DNA from: Taxillus chinensis | Taxonomy: Eukaryota; Streptophyta; Magnoliopsida; Santalales; Loranthaceae | Assembly: GCA_023512835.1 (NCBI GenBank) | Contig: CM042089.1 | Coordinates: 19,410,438-19,474,437 of the forward strand | DNA length: 64,000 nt | Direction: 5' to 3' | Part shown: piece after piece, positions 24,450 to 35,881 of the stretch | Position numbering within the stretch: position 1 is the first letter of the stretch | Layout of the letters: each line of letters begins with the position of its first letter | The notes under the pieces: generated by a model | The model's input: the letters and a program-made list of their open reading frames with translations, nothing else | Databases searched by the model: none | Told to the model about the DNA's origin: nothing | Made by a program: the position numbers and the translations under genes

Positions 24450-25052
24450 CTATATATATACCATCCCTCACAAACGTACATACACACCCAATCATCCCAC
24501 CCACTCTCTCTCTCTCTCTCTCTCTGGCTCCAAACTCTCTCTGACGTCCTATGATTCTCCTATATATGATTCTCTCTCTCCTCTCCTATTATATGCCATT
24601 TTGATCTTCTGAAACTGGATCACTCTCTTCTTCCTCCTTTTCCTTAACCCCACTTTTATAAAAACATTTCAAGCATGTAAAATCTACCCCTCTTCTCTTT
24701 TGCCTATACATAAAAAAAAAACCCATATCAGAAGTTAAAAAAAACACCCTTTCTATGTATGTAAATTTGTAATTACCTGGACTCATCAGTTGTAGAATCC
24801 AAGCTGGGTTCTGTCATTTTTCTTCTTCCTTAGCCCCAAGTTTATAAAAACCCTTCACAGCATGTAACCTCAGCCCTCTTCTTAGTTTCTTCCCCACCAA
24901 AAAATTTTAAAAAAAATTAGTTACAGACTTTTTTTCCTCGTATCATGTAGCACCACTTTTATTAAACTCCTCATTCTATAAATCTAGTACTTAAAAACCG
25001 AAAAAAAAAAAAAAAAAAAAAAAAGAGTATCAACGAGGGTCGTGTAATATCG
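24450..25052 (+). promoter_or_regulatory. NIP5;1-type promoter and leader with AUG-stop elements
   Basis: A TATATATATA box at 24450-24460 and a (CT)n tract at 24504-24524 precede the start codon by some 600 and 530 bases. The putative leader holds ATGTAA at 24675-24680, 24759-24764 and 24862-24867, and ATGTAG at 24945-24950. In Arabidopsis NIP5;1, AUGUAA in the 5' leader causes boron-dependent ribosome stalling and mRNA decay. Two stretches (about 24630-24705 and 24815-24895) are diverged copies of each other, each with TTTATAAAAAC followed by GCATGTAA, so one ATGTAA seems to have arisen by local duplication. If TTTATAAAAAC is instead the true TATA box, the adjacent ATGTAA would be upstream of transcription. 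Confidence 0.6.
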
Positions 25053-28000
25053 ATGCCGGAATCTGAGATGGGAACACCGACGCAGTCGGCGCCGGCGACT
25101 CCGGGGACGCCGGGAGGGCCTCTGTTCTCGACGATCCGAGTCGACTCCCTGTCGTACGAGCGGTCGGATCGGAAGTCAATGCCGCGGTGCAAGTGCCTGC
25201 CCCTGGGTGGCGAGGCCACGTGGGGTCAACCAACCAACACGTGCCTCACTGATTTGCCCGCACCGGACATCTCCCTCACCCGCAAGGTATACTATACTAA
25301 CTCCCCTCCCTGCCTATTCACTCTCGATCTGATTTTTGTTATTTTGTTATTTTTTTTCGATTTTGCATTTCATCTACCAATATTGTTGACTTATTTATTT
25401 ATTTATTTAGTAATCGAACAACATGATTGCTTTTGTTTCGAATTTGAGTTTGTAATTAATGTGGAATAACTATATAGTCACTAGTCATTAGCATAGGAAA
25501 TACAAGAGTCTTTAATATTAATTTGGTTTAACTTTTTTTAGTACTTTGACTAATTTCATGTGTTTAGACATGTTTGGGCAACAGCTTTGTAATGTAACTG
25601 AATGATTGACTTTGATATTTTTTTTAAATAATTTACTTACTAGCCCCCTCCAAGGCTCCAAACTCTGTTATATTTTATTATTTTTAATCAATAATATATT
25701 TTACTGAAATGATGGTTATATAGTACTTTAAAATGATTGTACCACGTTTAATAAAGTTTTTCCTTTTTTTTTTGAAAAAAAAGAAAAGAAAAAAAAAAGA
25801 AGCGCAATGGTATATATGGGCGTTTAAAGAGAAAGTAAGGCAAAAAGTCACGCCTGTGCAATAAATTTTATTATATTTGAATTGAAATTCTATAAACATT
25901 CATATTTTTTCACTTTTAAAACTACTGTATCTTGATTGTTAATTTGATGCTATATCGCCTCTAGCTAGAGAAGGAATCGTATAAATCCATGAAAATTTTG
26001 ATATTTTGATTGTTTGTAATTTCTATTGATAATTTAATTTTAAAAATAATTAAATATCGTAAGTTCTCTTTTTCTTTTTTCTTTTGTGTGTTTTTTTATA
26101 TGGAAATGTTTTATTCAAGTCTATGAAAGGTTTCACATATGGATTACTCTTACATTTTATTTTTTTTCTTCTTATTATAAGTGCTAAATTAGTGCATGAA
26201 TAAAATTTTATTTATACCATTTTAGTGTAGTAGAATAAAACTTAATATCAAAAATTAAACATAATTTTTATTGTATAGACTAACTTCACAAAAATCCCTT
26301 TTGAGTCCTTTTAGATTATAATTAACTTTTAAAAATTATCATTTAAAATTATGTATATTCATATATTATACATATAAATAATATTTAATCTTTACTATAT
26401 TCATGATAATATATATTCATTAGAATCCCAATAAGTTAGTGTTATTAGTTTGTAGATAATGTGATTTAATTTTTTTATTTTTAAATTAGATATCGATATA
26501 TTATTACCTTGAATTGGTTTGTAGCTGCATTTGTAAATAATTTATTTTTAAAATCTCAATATTAATATTATTTTATTTTATTTAATAATTAATAACTATA
26601 TTTTAAATATTATTTTATAACTAAAATCATATTTTAGGTCAACCATCGAATTTAAGACAACTTCACAATTATAAACATAATTTTCATGCATAAAACACGT
26701 TCATAAAGTGCTTTTTAAAGTCATTTTAGGTTATAACTTTTGAAAGTTATTGTTTAAAATTATGTACAAATATATGTATATAAATATATTATGCATATAA
26801 ATAATATATATTAAATAAGATTTAATCACTATTATAGGTATGATAATATATGGGAATCCAATAAGGCTAGTGTTAATATTTTCATATATTTTATAACCCG
26901 TTCAAAGCATAAAAATGTCAAAATAGTACTGGGCAATTGATAAATTTAAATATATGATATGGATAATTTTGCATAAAAATGTGAGATTATAGATTATAAT
27001 TATTAATAATAAAAGTCTAATTAAAAATATAAAAATTTAAATAAAAATTAACAAAGTATCACTAGGTGATAGGGTAGTTTCATCTCACGGGATAAAAATA
27101 CATTTATACAGATTTTAAGTATTTCCATTTCTATATAAATGCTAAATTAGAACCTGAATAAACTTTATTCCATTTTAGTGTGATAAAATAAAATCTCATA
27201 AAAATATATATTTAATTTGGAGACTTAGAAAGGTACGACTTAAATATAGCACTGGATTTAAATAAGTTTACTATTTTAATCATTTGCGTTCACAAACTCA
27301 TGTGCACATCCCCACGAGTATGAACTACTACTGACCCCGCACCTCACATTCAAAAGCTAAACAGTAACATCCATTCATTGTGAATAGTATTACAATTTAA
27401 AATGGATTATTAAAAAACTATGATACACAACAGTAGGCCCTAATTCCACCTGTTACCTTTTGACTTTTCTATGTTTTTTCCTTAGGCCTAAAGTGTTTCA
27501 ATCATCACCCTAACATCCATTCATCGTGAATAGTCACCAAACAAACCAATTTTCATGAAAAACAACGGTTGATGCTAGTTAAAAATTATCATTAACTTCT
27601 GATACCATGTATATGATTTCTGGACAATCACATTTTGCCATAGTATTTTGTAGTTAAATGAGTTCTTAACTTTTGCCTTTTTAAGCAGAATATAAAATAA
27701 TGAAAAATATATTCTTTTAGAAGTTTTCTATGATATGACTTCTCTATTACTATATGAATATCATAATAGAATATATACGCAATTGTCACTTGCATTGAAC
27801 AATCGCTTACATCCCTTACCTAGCCTACCCTATCTCCTTATCTTATCCTTTATTGTTTTGTTTCTCATACATTGAACGCTGCTCACAGAATTTGTTGCTT
27901 ATATTAGAATATGCATTATATATCAATTTGTAGCTCTGAGCCGAATAATTTAATAAGAAATTTCCATTTTTTGTAATTTCAATAATTAAAAAAATAAAAT

Positions 28001-29953
28001 AACGAAGGTTTTGATAGCAGCTGGTAAATAGTTCACAAAATCCATCATTATTACCCAGTGAAAAAAACACATTAATTGACGCACCAACGATGACATCACA
28101 AGGCATTATATGTTATGTAAGCAAACCCATTAAAAGTAGTGAAAGCAAATAACGTGAGATGTGTTCATAATTAAGATTTGTCAGACTCAAGTGCTTAGTC
28201 TTAGTCTAAAAGAAAATTATAAATAAGACAAGAAAGCAAACAAAATAATATGAGTCCGACTAGCAGTAAGGATTTTGATGAGATTCTTTCCCGATTCAAT
28301 GTCTTGAATACTCAGTTGAAAACACCACAGTGGGTGTGGAAATGGACTTTTAGTGGTTAGAAGCCACCACACAAAAGGCTGATTATTATGTATGTGCTTA
28401 AAGTTGCTTTTCCCACACACATGCAGGTCATCGCCAAAAAAACAAAACAAAACAAAAAAAGACAGGGTTGTTGTGTTTATGTATTGCGTTTAAAAGCAAC
28501 GCTATTGTTGGGTACGTAGGCCTGTGTAGTGTAGGCCACAGATGGGGTCAACAAAGCCCGACCTTTACAAGTGTTAATTAAGCATCAAAGTCATGCGTCA
28601 TTCTCTGTCTAATAATTCAACCCCAACAGCAGTGCAATATATTCCTCAAGCATTATTGTCTGCCCTCCTTAATGTCTATATGGATGATTGAATTGAACAG
28701 CCACCGACCCCTCTAAAGTTTGGCGGTTCGTGTCGGGTGTTCGTGAGCCTGCAGATCTTATATATATCTTATGCTTTTTGTATATATATATATATATAAA
28801 TACAAAATTTGGACACATGCATCATGAAATAAATAACTAACCAAGTTTATGTAACGCTGGTGTGTGCACGCCCGCGGCGGCGGCTCATGTAGATTGGGGC
28901 GGAGTTCGTGGGGACGTTCATTCTGATCTTCTCGGCGGCGGCAGGTCCGATAGTGAACCAGAAGTATAATGGGGCGGAGACACTGATCGGAAACGCGGCC
29001 TGTGCAGGGCTTGCAGTGATGGTAGTGATCCTGTCGACGGGGCACATTTCCGGGGCCCACCTCAACCCATCGCTGACGATTGCCTTTGCGGCGTTGCGGC
29101 ACTTCCCGTGGGTGCAGGTTCCAGCCTATGTTGCCGCCCAGGTCTCCGCTTCCATCTGCGCCTCCTTCGCCCTCAAGGCCGTCTTCCATCCCTTTATGGC
29201 TGGCGGTGTCACAGTACCCTCTGTCAGCTACGGCCAGGCGTTTGCAATCGAGTTCGTCATCACATTTATTCTTCTCTTTGTTGTCACCGCCGTCGCCACA
29301 GACACCCGAGCGGTAACATATACATACATGATACAAAAATGAGAAACTTGTAGTGCATGCATGCATGGATTCTGTACGTTAGATATATATCTGCCCTCTC
29401 TTCATCATTTGTCTGTTTGGTTGATAAATTGATTAAGAAGAAAATTATTTAATGGTTTTGCATCTTGTCATTAACAAAATTATCAACGTCCCATATTATA
29501 AATTAATGTCGTGGTAATGCAAGTCTCTTTAATAATTTTTTTCATTCATTAATTACGGTAATTGGTCCGTGTTTTTTTTAATTGTTAGGTGGGAGAGTTG
29601 GCAGGTATTGCAGTGGGGGCGACCGTCATGCTCAATATTCTGGTGTCTGGGTTAGTATATATATATATATTTGTAATTATTCGCCCTCATTCGCCTCCTG
29701 TCGTTTGAGAAACACAAACATCAGTAATATGTTTAACTTGCCGTGGCTATGCAGGAATACAAGTGGTGGTTCCATGAACCCAGTCAGGACCCTAGGTCCC
29801 GCGGTGGCGGCTGGGAACTACAGGGGCATCTGGATTTACCTGCTTGCACCGACTCTTGGGGCCCTCACAGGAGCCGGTGTCTACACACTGGTGAAACTTC
29901 AGGATGATGATGATGTTAGGCCAGCGCGCCAGGTCGTGAGCTTCCGCCGCTAG
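25053..29953 (+). CDS. NIP5;1-type boric-acid channel, copy 1 (four exons, 304 aa)
   Basis: Nodulin-26-like intrinsic protein of the plasma membrane; the NIP5;1 class imports boric acid in roots. Exons: 25053-25286, 28893-29312, 29589-29650, 29755-29953, all GT-AG and in phase. The length equals Arabidopsis NIP5;1. The N-terminus has the TPGTPG motif known to direct polar localisation. Pore motifs are NPS (136-138) and NPV (247-249), the NIP5;1 combination. The aromatic/arginine filter reads Ala116, Ile235, Gly244, Arg250, as in NIP5;1. Six membrane segments are expected. The C-terminus ends VSFRR. Intron 1 is 3606 bases, against 131 in the tandem copy, and is filled with AT-rich repeats. The protein appears intact. 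Confidence 0.95.
26160..27210. repeat. Diverged direct repeats inside NIP copy 1 intron 1
   Basis: About 26270-26450 and 26690-26885 share in order CTTTT-AGTC-TTTTAG-TTATAA, GTTTAAAATTATGTA and an ATAATATAT...AATCCAATAAG...AGTGTTA block. About 26180-26245 and 27135-27200 share AATGCTAAATTAG--C-TGAATAAA and CCATTTTAGTGT. The expanded intron therefore contains an internally duplicated AT-rich element. Confidence 0.55.
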
Positions 29954-30887
29954 TGGGTACTTTTTCATGCGCGCGCGTGCATGCCAAATAATAATTAATA
30001 TGTATTGATCATGCTTTAATTTGAGTTTGGGTGGGCATGAACATGGGAGTGCTGTGCTGACCGCAGACCCCCATGATGTTCCCTTCCAAGTATAATAATA
30101 CAAAATAAAGGTCAGCTTGTGTGAGGTAATTATAAGTTTGTGGATTTGCCTGAGGTGTGATGTTTGAAAGGCATATTATTGCCTTTGGGTGTGTACTGTA
30201 TTTTGCGTCATGTCATGCGTACGTGCTTTATTGTACTGATAATGACAAAATGCGATATTCAAAGTTACTAAATAAAGTTGGTGATTTGACAAATTTGTAG
30301 TGAGAATGTAATTGCTTTCACCCTAACAATGCTGCGACAACAGCATTGTAATCACCCGGATTTTGTTCGGGTTCATTTTATGGTTCCTACGTTGGACCGT
30401 GGGAGATTGAGTCTACGTCGCACAACAAGCTTTTTTTGTGCGCGCGTGTGTGATGATTCGATGTACCCTCCTTCGTAGAGCATGCATTAACCCATATTTA
30501 ATCAATGTCATCTGCTTGACTGCTTGAGGGTGTCTACTGGAGGCCATTTTTGTTTCCATTGGAAGATATCAACATTAATCTATGAGGTGCGCGTCACATC
30601 TGACTGATTATCAATCCGACTGTAATTTATTCAGTTAACTATTTTTATTGCTGGAATTGGCTTGGTTTCGTTCTTCTTTCATTTTGTTTAATTTTTTAAT
30701 ATTTAATTTATACCGTAAAAGTGAGAAAGGCGTTTTTAGAAAGCTATTAAAAAAAGGTGTTGCTTCCTATATTATTAATGAAAAAGAAAAAAAGGCCAAG
30801 TCGAGTCTTCCGAATATAATCACCCGTCAAGTAGGCAGAACAAACAACATCTTTTCCCATGAATTGGGAAATAATTTTCTCAATAAT
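29954..30887. other. NIP copy 1 3' flank and candidate LTR of the copia relic
   Basis: Begins with the 3' flank of NIP copy 1. The part just before 30888 should contain the 5' LTR of the copia relic that follows, but its ends could not be fixed. Confidence 0.35.
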
Positions 30888-32300
30888 TGATATCAGAGCT
30901 GAAAATTAGAGGTTCTTTTAAAGTTTTATTATGTTATGTTGTTGCAGCCATGTCCAATCTTCCTTATCATAAAAGACTTTTTTTATATGATCATTTCTGA
31001 ATAAAGGAGGCTAGTATGGTGAGTGTGGATACTACTTATAGTATTGTAAGATTTATTAAGTAAGATTAAGATGTCTGGATTAAGCATATTTGAGGTGAAG
31101 AAATTTGATGAAAAAATGAATTTTAGTTTGTAAAAGTTTAGGTCAATATTGTCATAATTCAATCCGGATAACACAAAGCTTTGAAGAAGAAACCTAGCTA
31201 CAATTATTTCCAATAAAGATTTTGATATCGACAAGGATTTAGGTTCATCAAGCACCATAAGAGATGTTGTGGAGGATTCAAGTTTGTTTACTAAACCAAT
31301 AATGAGAAACTAGGATCGGAAGGAATTGGATATATATATAAAAGTTGCAAATGCCATATGCATGTGTTTGACCAAAAATGTTCTTACAAATGTGCATGAT
31401 ATTTTAATAATTAAAGGACTTTGGGATAAACTAAAAGAATTGTATCAGGTGAAAGACATATGTAATTGACTCTCCCTAAAAGGATAGTTTCACACATTGC
31501 AAATGAAGGAAGGTTTAAAGACTTCAGATAATATAAGTGCTACCTATCAAATTGTCTCAAATTTGTAATCAATTGGAGTAAATATTTATGATGTTGGCAA
31601 GGCCTTAAGGCTAATATAGTCTTTTTCATTTTCTTATAGTCACATGAAGCGGGTGTTGATATATGGAAAAGAAGCAAAAAAAATTTTCTCTAAAGTCATT
31701 AGCAAGCTTCTTTATCGTAAAAAATGTTGAATAATGAAGGTCACATCTTAATAATAAATTCAATATGGATTGTCAAGATTGGGAAAGAAAAGAATTTCAA
31801 CAAAAAAGTGATTTGTTGGAAGCGATAATAGATAGGGTACTTGAAAAGAGATTGTTCAAATGGGAAGTGGGTTTACCAAAGGCTCCAACGTAGATATTAA
31901 CAATATAACCATCATCCACAGACATTAATCTTTTCCAAAAGAGAAGAATGCATGGCCTTATGATATAACCATAGGATCATAAAAGAGGATGTGATTTTGT
32001 TAGTAGCTTTACAACATAGCTATTGGTTTGGCATGATGCAAGGTATGTGATGAAATAATGTTGATAACTAGGGAAACTTTCTAGAAAGTTGAATAAAGAA
32101 GTTGTATCATAAATTTAAAAAAGATTTTATCATCAAGAAAAATTCTTGAAACTTGTTCTAAGTAAATGTACTTTTTATGGTGGAGTATGATCTCCCAGAT
32201 TAAAGAATGATCATTGCATATAATGGAAATTATTGATATTGGTAGTGGTTGTATCATTTTTTTTATTTAGCTAAGGTAGAGATTTGTTAGTCCTTTGGAC
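30888..32300 (+). pseudogene. Decayed Ty1/copia element: primer-binding site and gag
   Basis: TGATATCAGAGC at 30888-30899 differs by one base from the copia initiator-Met tRNA primer-binding site (TGGTATCAGAGC). Gag-like sequence follows from about 31070: FEVKKFDEKMNFSL, then LWDKLKELYQVKDICN and FHTLQMKEGLKTSDNIS, then IFSKVISKLL, with several stops and frame breaks. These are hallmarks of copia gag. No integrase, reverse transcriptase or 3' LTR was found with it. Confidence 0.75.
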
Positions 32301-32543
32301 AAATAAAAAAAAGATTGTGTCCCACAATTATAACAAATGATTACAAACTATCAGTTCATTTATATTAAAGAAAACTTATAATCTTAGCTAACTTCATCTC
32401 GCATGATAGCAATTTTAGATTGTGCATTCACCTAAGAGCTTGATATCGTATATATTATGCCATTACTTTTCTATAAATCTTGTTTAATTGAATCATATTA
32501 TTAATGGCATTATTCTATCATCTACTTATATAATGATCAATAA

Positions 32544-34296
32544 TGTAAGGACATGTGTTTGAGGTTTTGGGAGATAGCCATATGATGGAATGCATATTGA
32601 GGGATGAAAATATTTAAATGAGAATGTACTCGTCAAACGGAGCATTTTGACAGTAATTGAGCTCAATTTGGAGCCGGGGCCCTGTGAGGATAATTTTGCT
32701 ATTTTTAGAAATTAAATGGAAGGACTAAATAGATAAAATATGTATTTTTATGTTTATGTGGTGTGTGTAACTGAAGAGAGAGGAGAAAACGTGCATGTGA
32801 AGAGAGAGAAAGAGGGAGCGTGTTTGAGAAAGAGCAAGAGGAGAACCAAGGAAATTTCAAAGGGGATTTGCAATCCGAGCTCAAATCGACCAAAACCGAG
32901 GTAAGGATTCATGATTCTTACTCATATGTTGTTGATTATGTTTATTAGAGTAGTAAAAACATGGAAACAAACATCAAATTCATGGAATTTGAGCTATGAA
33001 CCCTAAGTGTGAAAATTTGGGAAAATTTATGGGATTTCGTATTTGTGGTGTTTTAATGCTTATGAAGTGACGAAAATGAAGCTAAGACATGATATGAAGT
33101 ATTTGGGTATGAGTTTGTGTGATTTAGGAGCTTAAAAATGTGAATTTTGGCCTGAAATAGCGATTTCCCGAATGATGCAGCAGCATGGTCGATTGAAATT
33201 TTTAATCGACCATCTGCAATTTCAAATGATCATTTCAATCGACTATGTGATGAATCTAAGTGTTTTGTTAGAGCAACTTAATCGGCTGAACCATATGGGT
33301 TATGTGAGATATAATCAACTATATTTAGGTTGACCAAGGCATGTTTTGAGATGTTTTGAGCCGCTTTTCCGTGGTTTCTTCGGGGTTTGATTCCTATGCT
33401 TTGTGGAAGGCTCAATGGGGGATTTTAGGCTGTGAGCCTATAAGTTTGAAGGGACTTGAGAAGTCTAGTTTGTTTTATTGTTTTGTATGTATGTTTTGTT
33501 TATTTTAACATGTTTGGAAGGTGCATGAGATGACATTAATGTTTTAAATCATCGGTTTATATGTGGTAATGACATGTGATGTTGTGTTTGCATGAATTAG
33601 GGTACCTAGTGGTCATGTGGGCCTGTGAGGCTACCTTGATAAGCCTGTGAGGCTATTATTGAGGGCCTGGGAAGCAAGATTTGTTTAAAGCCTAAGAGGT
33701 TAACGTGCTTAAGAGGCAATACTATGTCTGTGAGGACCGTTGTGCCCGAGGGGTAAGATTGTGCCTAGGGGGCAACACGGTGCCTGAGAGACCATGTATG
33801 GGAATACCTAGCAAGCTTGCTTTCTATTTTAATATGTGAATATATGATTGAGTTGGTGTTGTACATGTAAAATGACACGAGCACATGCATACACTTTACA
33901 TATTGCTAGAAAGTTGAGATGGGTTGGGGAGATATGATCCCTACTGAGCTGTGGTTGCTCACCCCTCCTGTTGTATTTGTCTTTGTTTGTTCCAGGTACT
34001 GACAAGAGCTAGGAGGTTTACCAGAGGTGAAGGTCTTGTGTGTGCACTTGCTTGTTTTATTGGATTATCAAACTGTGATGTAACCCCATGGGGGAAAGAT
34101 ATGTATGTGTTGTATGTTTGTATTGTGGATTGAAATGAGATTTTTATACTTGTGTGCTATATGGGTGATATGGATTAGGGAAGACACTCGTGCTAAAGTC
34201 TCTTTCTCGGTGTTATCACCAATCCCTTGTTCCTTCGGGTGCGGGCATGGGAAATCACTAACCGGTTTCTGCGGGTCAGAAATCCGGGGCGTGACA
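32544..34296 (+). mobile_element. Solo LTR, 1753 bp, with AATAA target duplication
   Basis: Starts TGTAAGGACATG and ends CCGGGGCGTGACA (TG...CA). It is flanked on both sides by AATAA (32539-32543 and 34297-34301). A GGGGCGTGACA end and a long LTR are typical of plant Ty3/gypsy elements. An internal stretch (33605-33800) holds degenerate repeats of CCTGTGAGGC-type words. No coding domain is present; a single LTR inside perfect duplications means unequal recombination removed the body. Orientation is assigned tentatively. Confidence 0.85.
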
Positions 34297-34412
34297 AATA
34301 ATAATCATTTACTATTTTAATAATTATTTTATCTCAACTTTTATATTTTTAATAATTCATTTCATTGTAAAAATATCCAAGAAAAATAAAAAAAATGTTT
34401 TGACAGTATTTA

Positions 34413-34806
34413 GGCTATATGTGTTTGGTTGTTTTTTTCAAAATAGAATAATATTTTCAAAAATAAAATTTCACTGATAAATTCTATTTGATACACTTGT
34501 TTTTTTGAATAAAGTAGTTATTTCTAAAATCATTCTTTTCAAATATAAACTTGTGATATCCAATTTATTTATTTATTTATTTATTTATCTCTTTTCTCCA
34601 CTTTATTATTTGAATCTATCATATTTTTTTAATTATCATGGGATTCAATTTAAAAAAAAACATATCCTTTTCAAAACACATTCTCTTTCCTATCAAACCG
34701 AATTTATTTTCAAATTTAAAATTTAAACTCCAACTACAATAAAATAAAAAATAAAAGTCATAAAATCAAATAAAAAAATCAAAAACATTACATACCAAAC
34801 ACTTCC
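34413..34806. mobile_element. Tourist-like MITE, 394 bp
   Basis: Bounded by imperfect terminal inverted repeats (left GGCTATATGTGTTTGGTTG, right as reverse complement GGAAGTGTTTGGTATGTAAT). Flanked by TTA at 34410-34412 and 34807-34809. TTA duplications with GG...TGTTTGG ends are typical of PIF/Harbinger MITEs. Confidence 0.65.
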
Positions 34807-34809
34807 TTA

Positions 34810-35493
34810 ATCTCTTGAAATAAAATTTTATAAAATATATTATATCACTCATAAGTATTTTTTTTTTCTCAAGTATCATATCAATCCCTTATATACACGC
34901 TTGAATTAACGATTGAAATTACAAATTGAAAATTGAAAAAATTAATTACATGGCAGGTGGAGTGAAATCACTCAACTACTTAAAGAGGTACAAATTGAAA
35001 AAATTGTAATGGGTGAAATTACATTACTCTAAATAATAATGATCGATGACTAAATTAATTGAAGTTATTTGAATTTTTTTAAAAGCGCCTTAATTAGTTA
35101 TGCTCATGGTCCCTCTTGATATGTTAAAAAATAATGCTACATACAATTTTTTTTCACAAGTGTACACGAAAAAAATTGCACAAAAAATTACATAAAGCAT
35201 TTCTAAAAAAAAAGAAAAGGGACACGCACAGTTACACGTCAATCCCAAATGAGCACTTTGAAAATTACAAGGAGGGGTGTTGTAAAAAAAAGAAAAATCG
35301 AATAAATCGGAACCTTTAAATAACTGGTGCCTGTGCCTCGCGCGCTATTATTAGAAATCTCAGGAGAAATCCATATTTTTAATCAGCTTTGATTTATTTA
35401 TAGTCGATGATGCTTTTATATTACTAAAAAAAAGAAGCAAATAATTGCCCCTAAATTAAATTTGGAATTAGAGTCGATGAACACAGCAATTCA
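34810..35493. other. AT-rich intergenic DNA
   Basis: No gene or defined repeat supported. Confidence 0.45.
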
Positions 35494-35637
35494 TTAGGTT
35501 CCCTTGCGAAAGAGGAAGAACGGTCGTCGAAACCCGGCGAAGTTGATCTGGTCGGGTTTCGCAATTTCGGCTGCTCCTCTGTCCACTGTCTCCTCTGCTT
35601 TTTCCTCGGCTTTGGTCTCCACTTTGATGGCTCTAAC
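35494..35637 (-). other. Orphan exon-like open frame, 47 codons
   Basis: On the minus strand a CCTAG acceptor-like site precedes VRAIKVETKAEEKAEETVDR, continuing through PDQINFAGFRRPFFLF to a stop at 35494-35496. Base composition is more gene-like than the surroundings. I recognise no family and see no partner exon. It lies just before the duplicated NIP leader and may be a captured terminal exon. Confidence 0.25.
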
Positions 35638-35719
35638 CTAGGAAACAAAAACACACACACAGACGACACACTTTATTTTATTTTATTTTATTTTTTCAAT
35701 TCGAAGCTACCAGGTTTTG

Positions 35720-35881
35720 ATCAGTTGTAGAATCCAAGCTGGGTCCTATGATTTTTCTTGTTCCTTAGCCTCAAGTTTATAAAAAACCTTCACGGCATGT
35801 AACCCCAAAAAACAAGTTATTAAAAACCCAAAAAAAAAAAGACTTTTTGAAACAAAACATTATCGTGGTGTTGGTGTATCA
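35720..35881 (+). promoter_or_regulatory. Leader of NIP copy 2, truncated duplicate with one ATGTAA
   Basis: From about 35720 the sequence is homologous to 24787-25052 of copy 1 (shared CAGTTGTAGAATCCAAGCTG, then the TTTATAAAAA and GCATGTAAC words). The ATGTAA lies at 35798-35803. Upstream of 35720 the homology stops, so the (CT)n tract, TATA box and other AUG-stop elements of copy 1 are absent and the promoter is of a different origin. Confidence 0.6.

Noticed and set aside
27300..27560. Repeated AACATCCATTCATYGTGAATAGT words in NIP intron 1
   Set aside because: Two copies of a short word with no clear unit length or ends; not enough to define an element.
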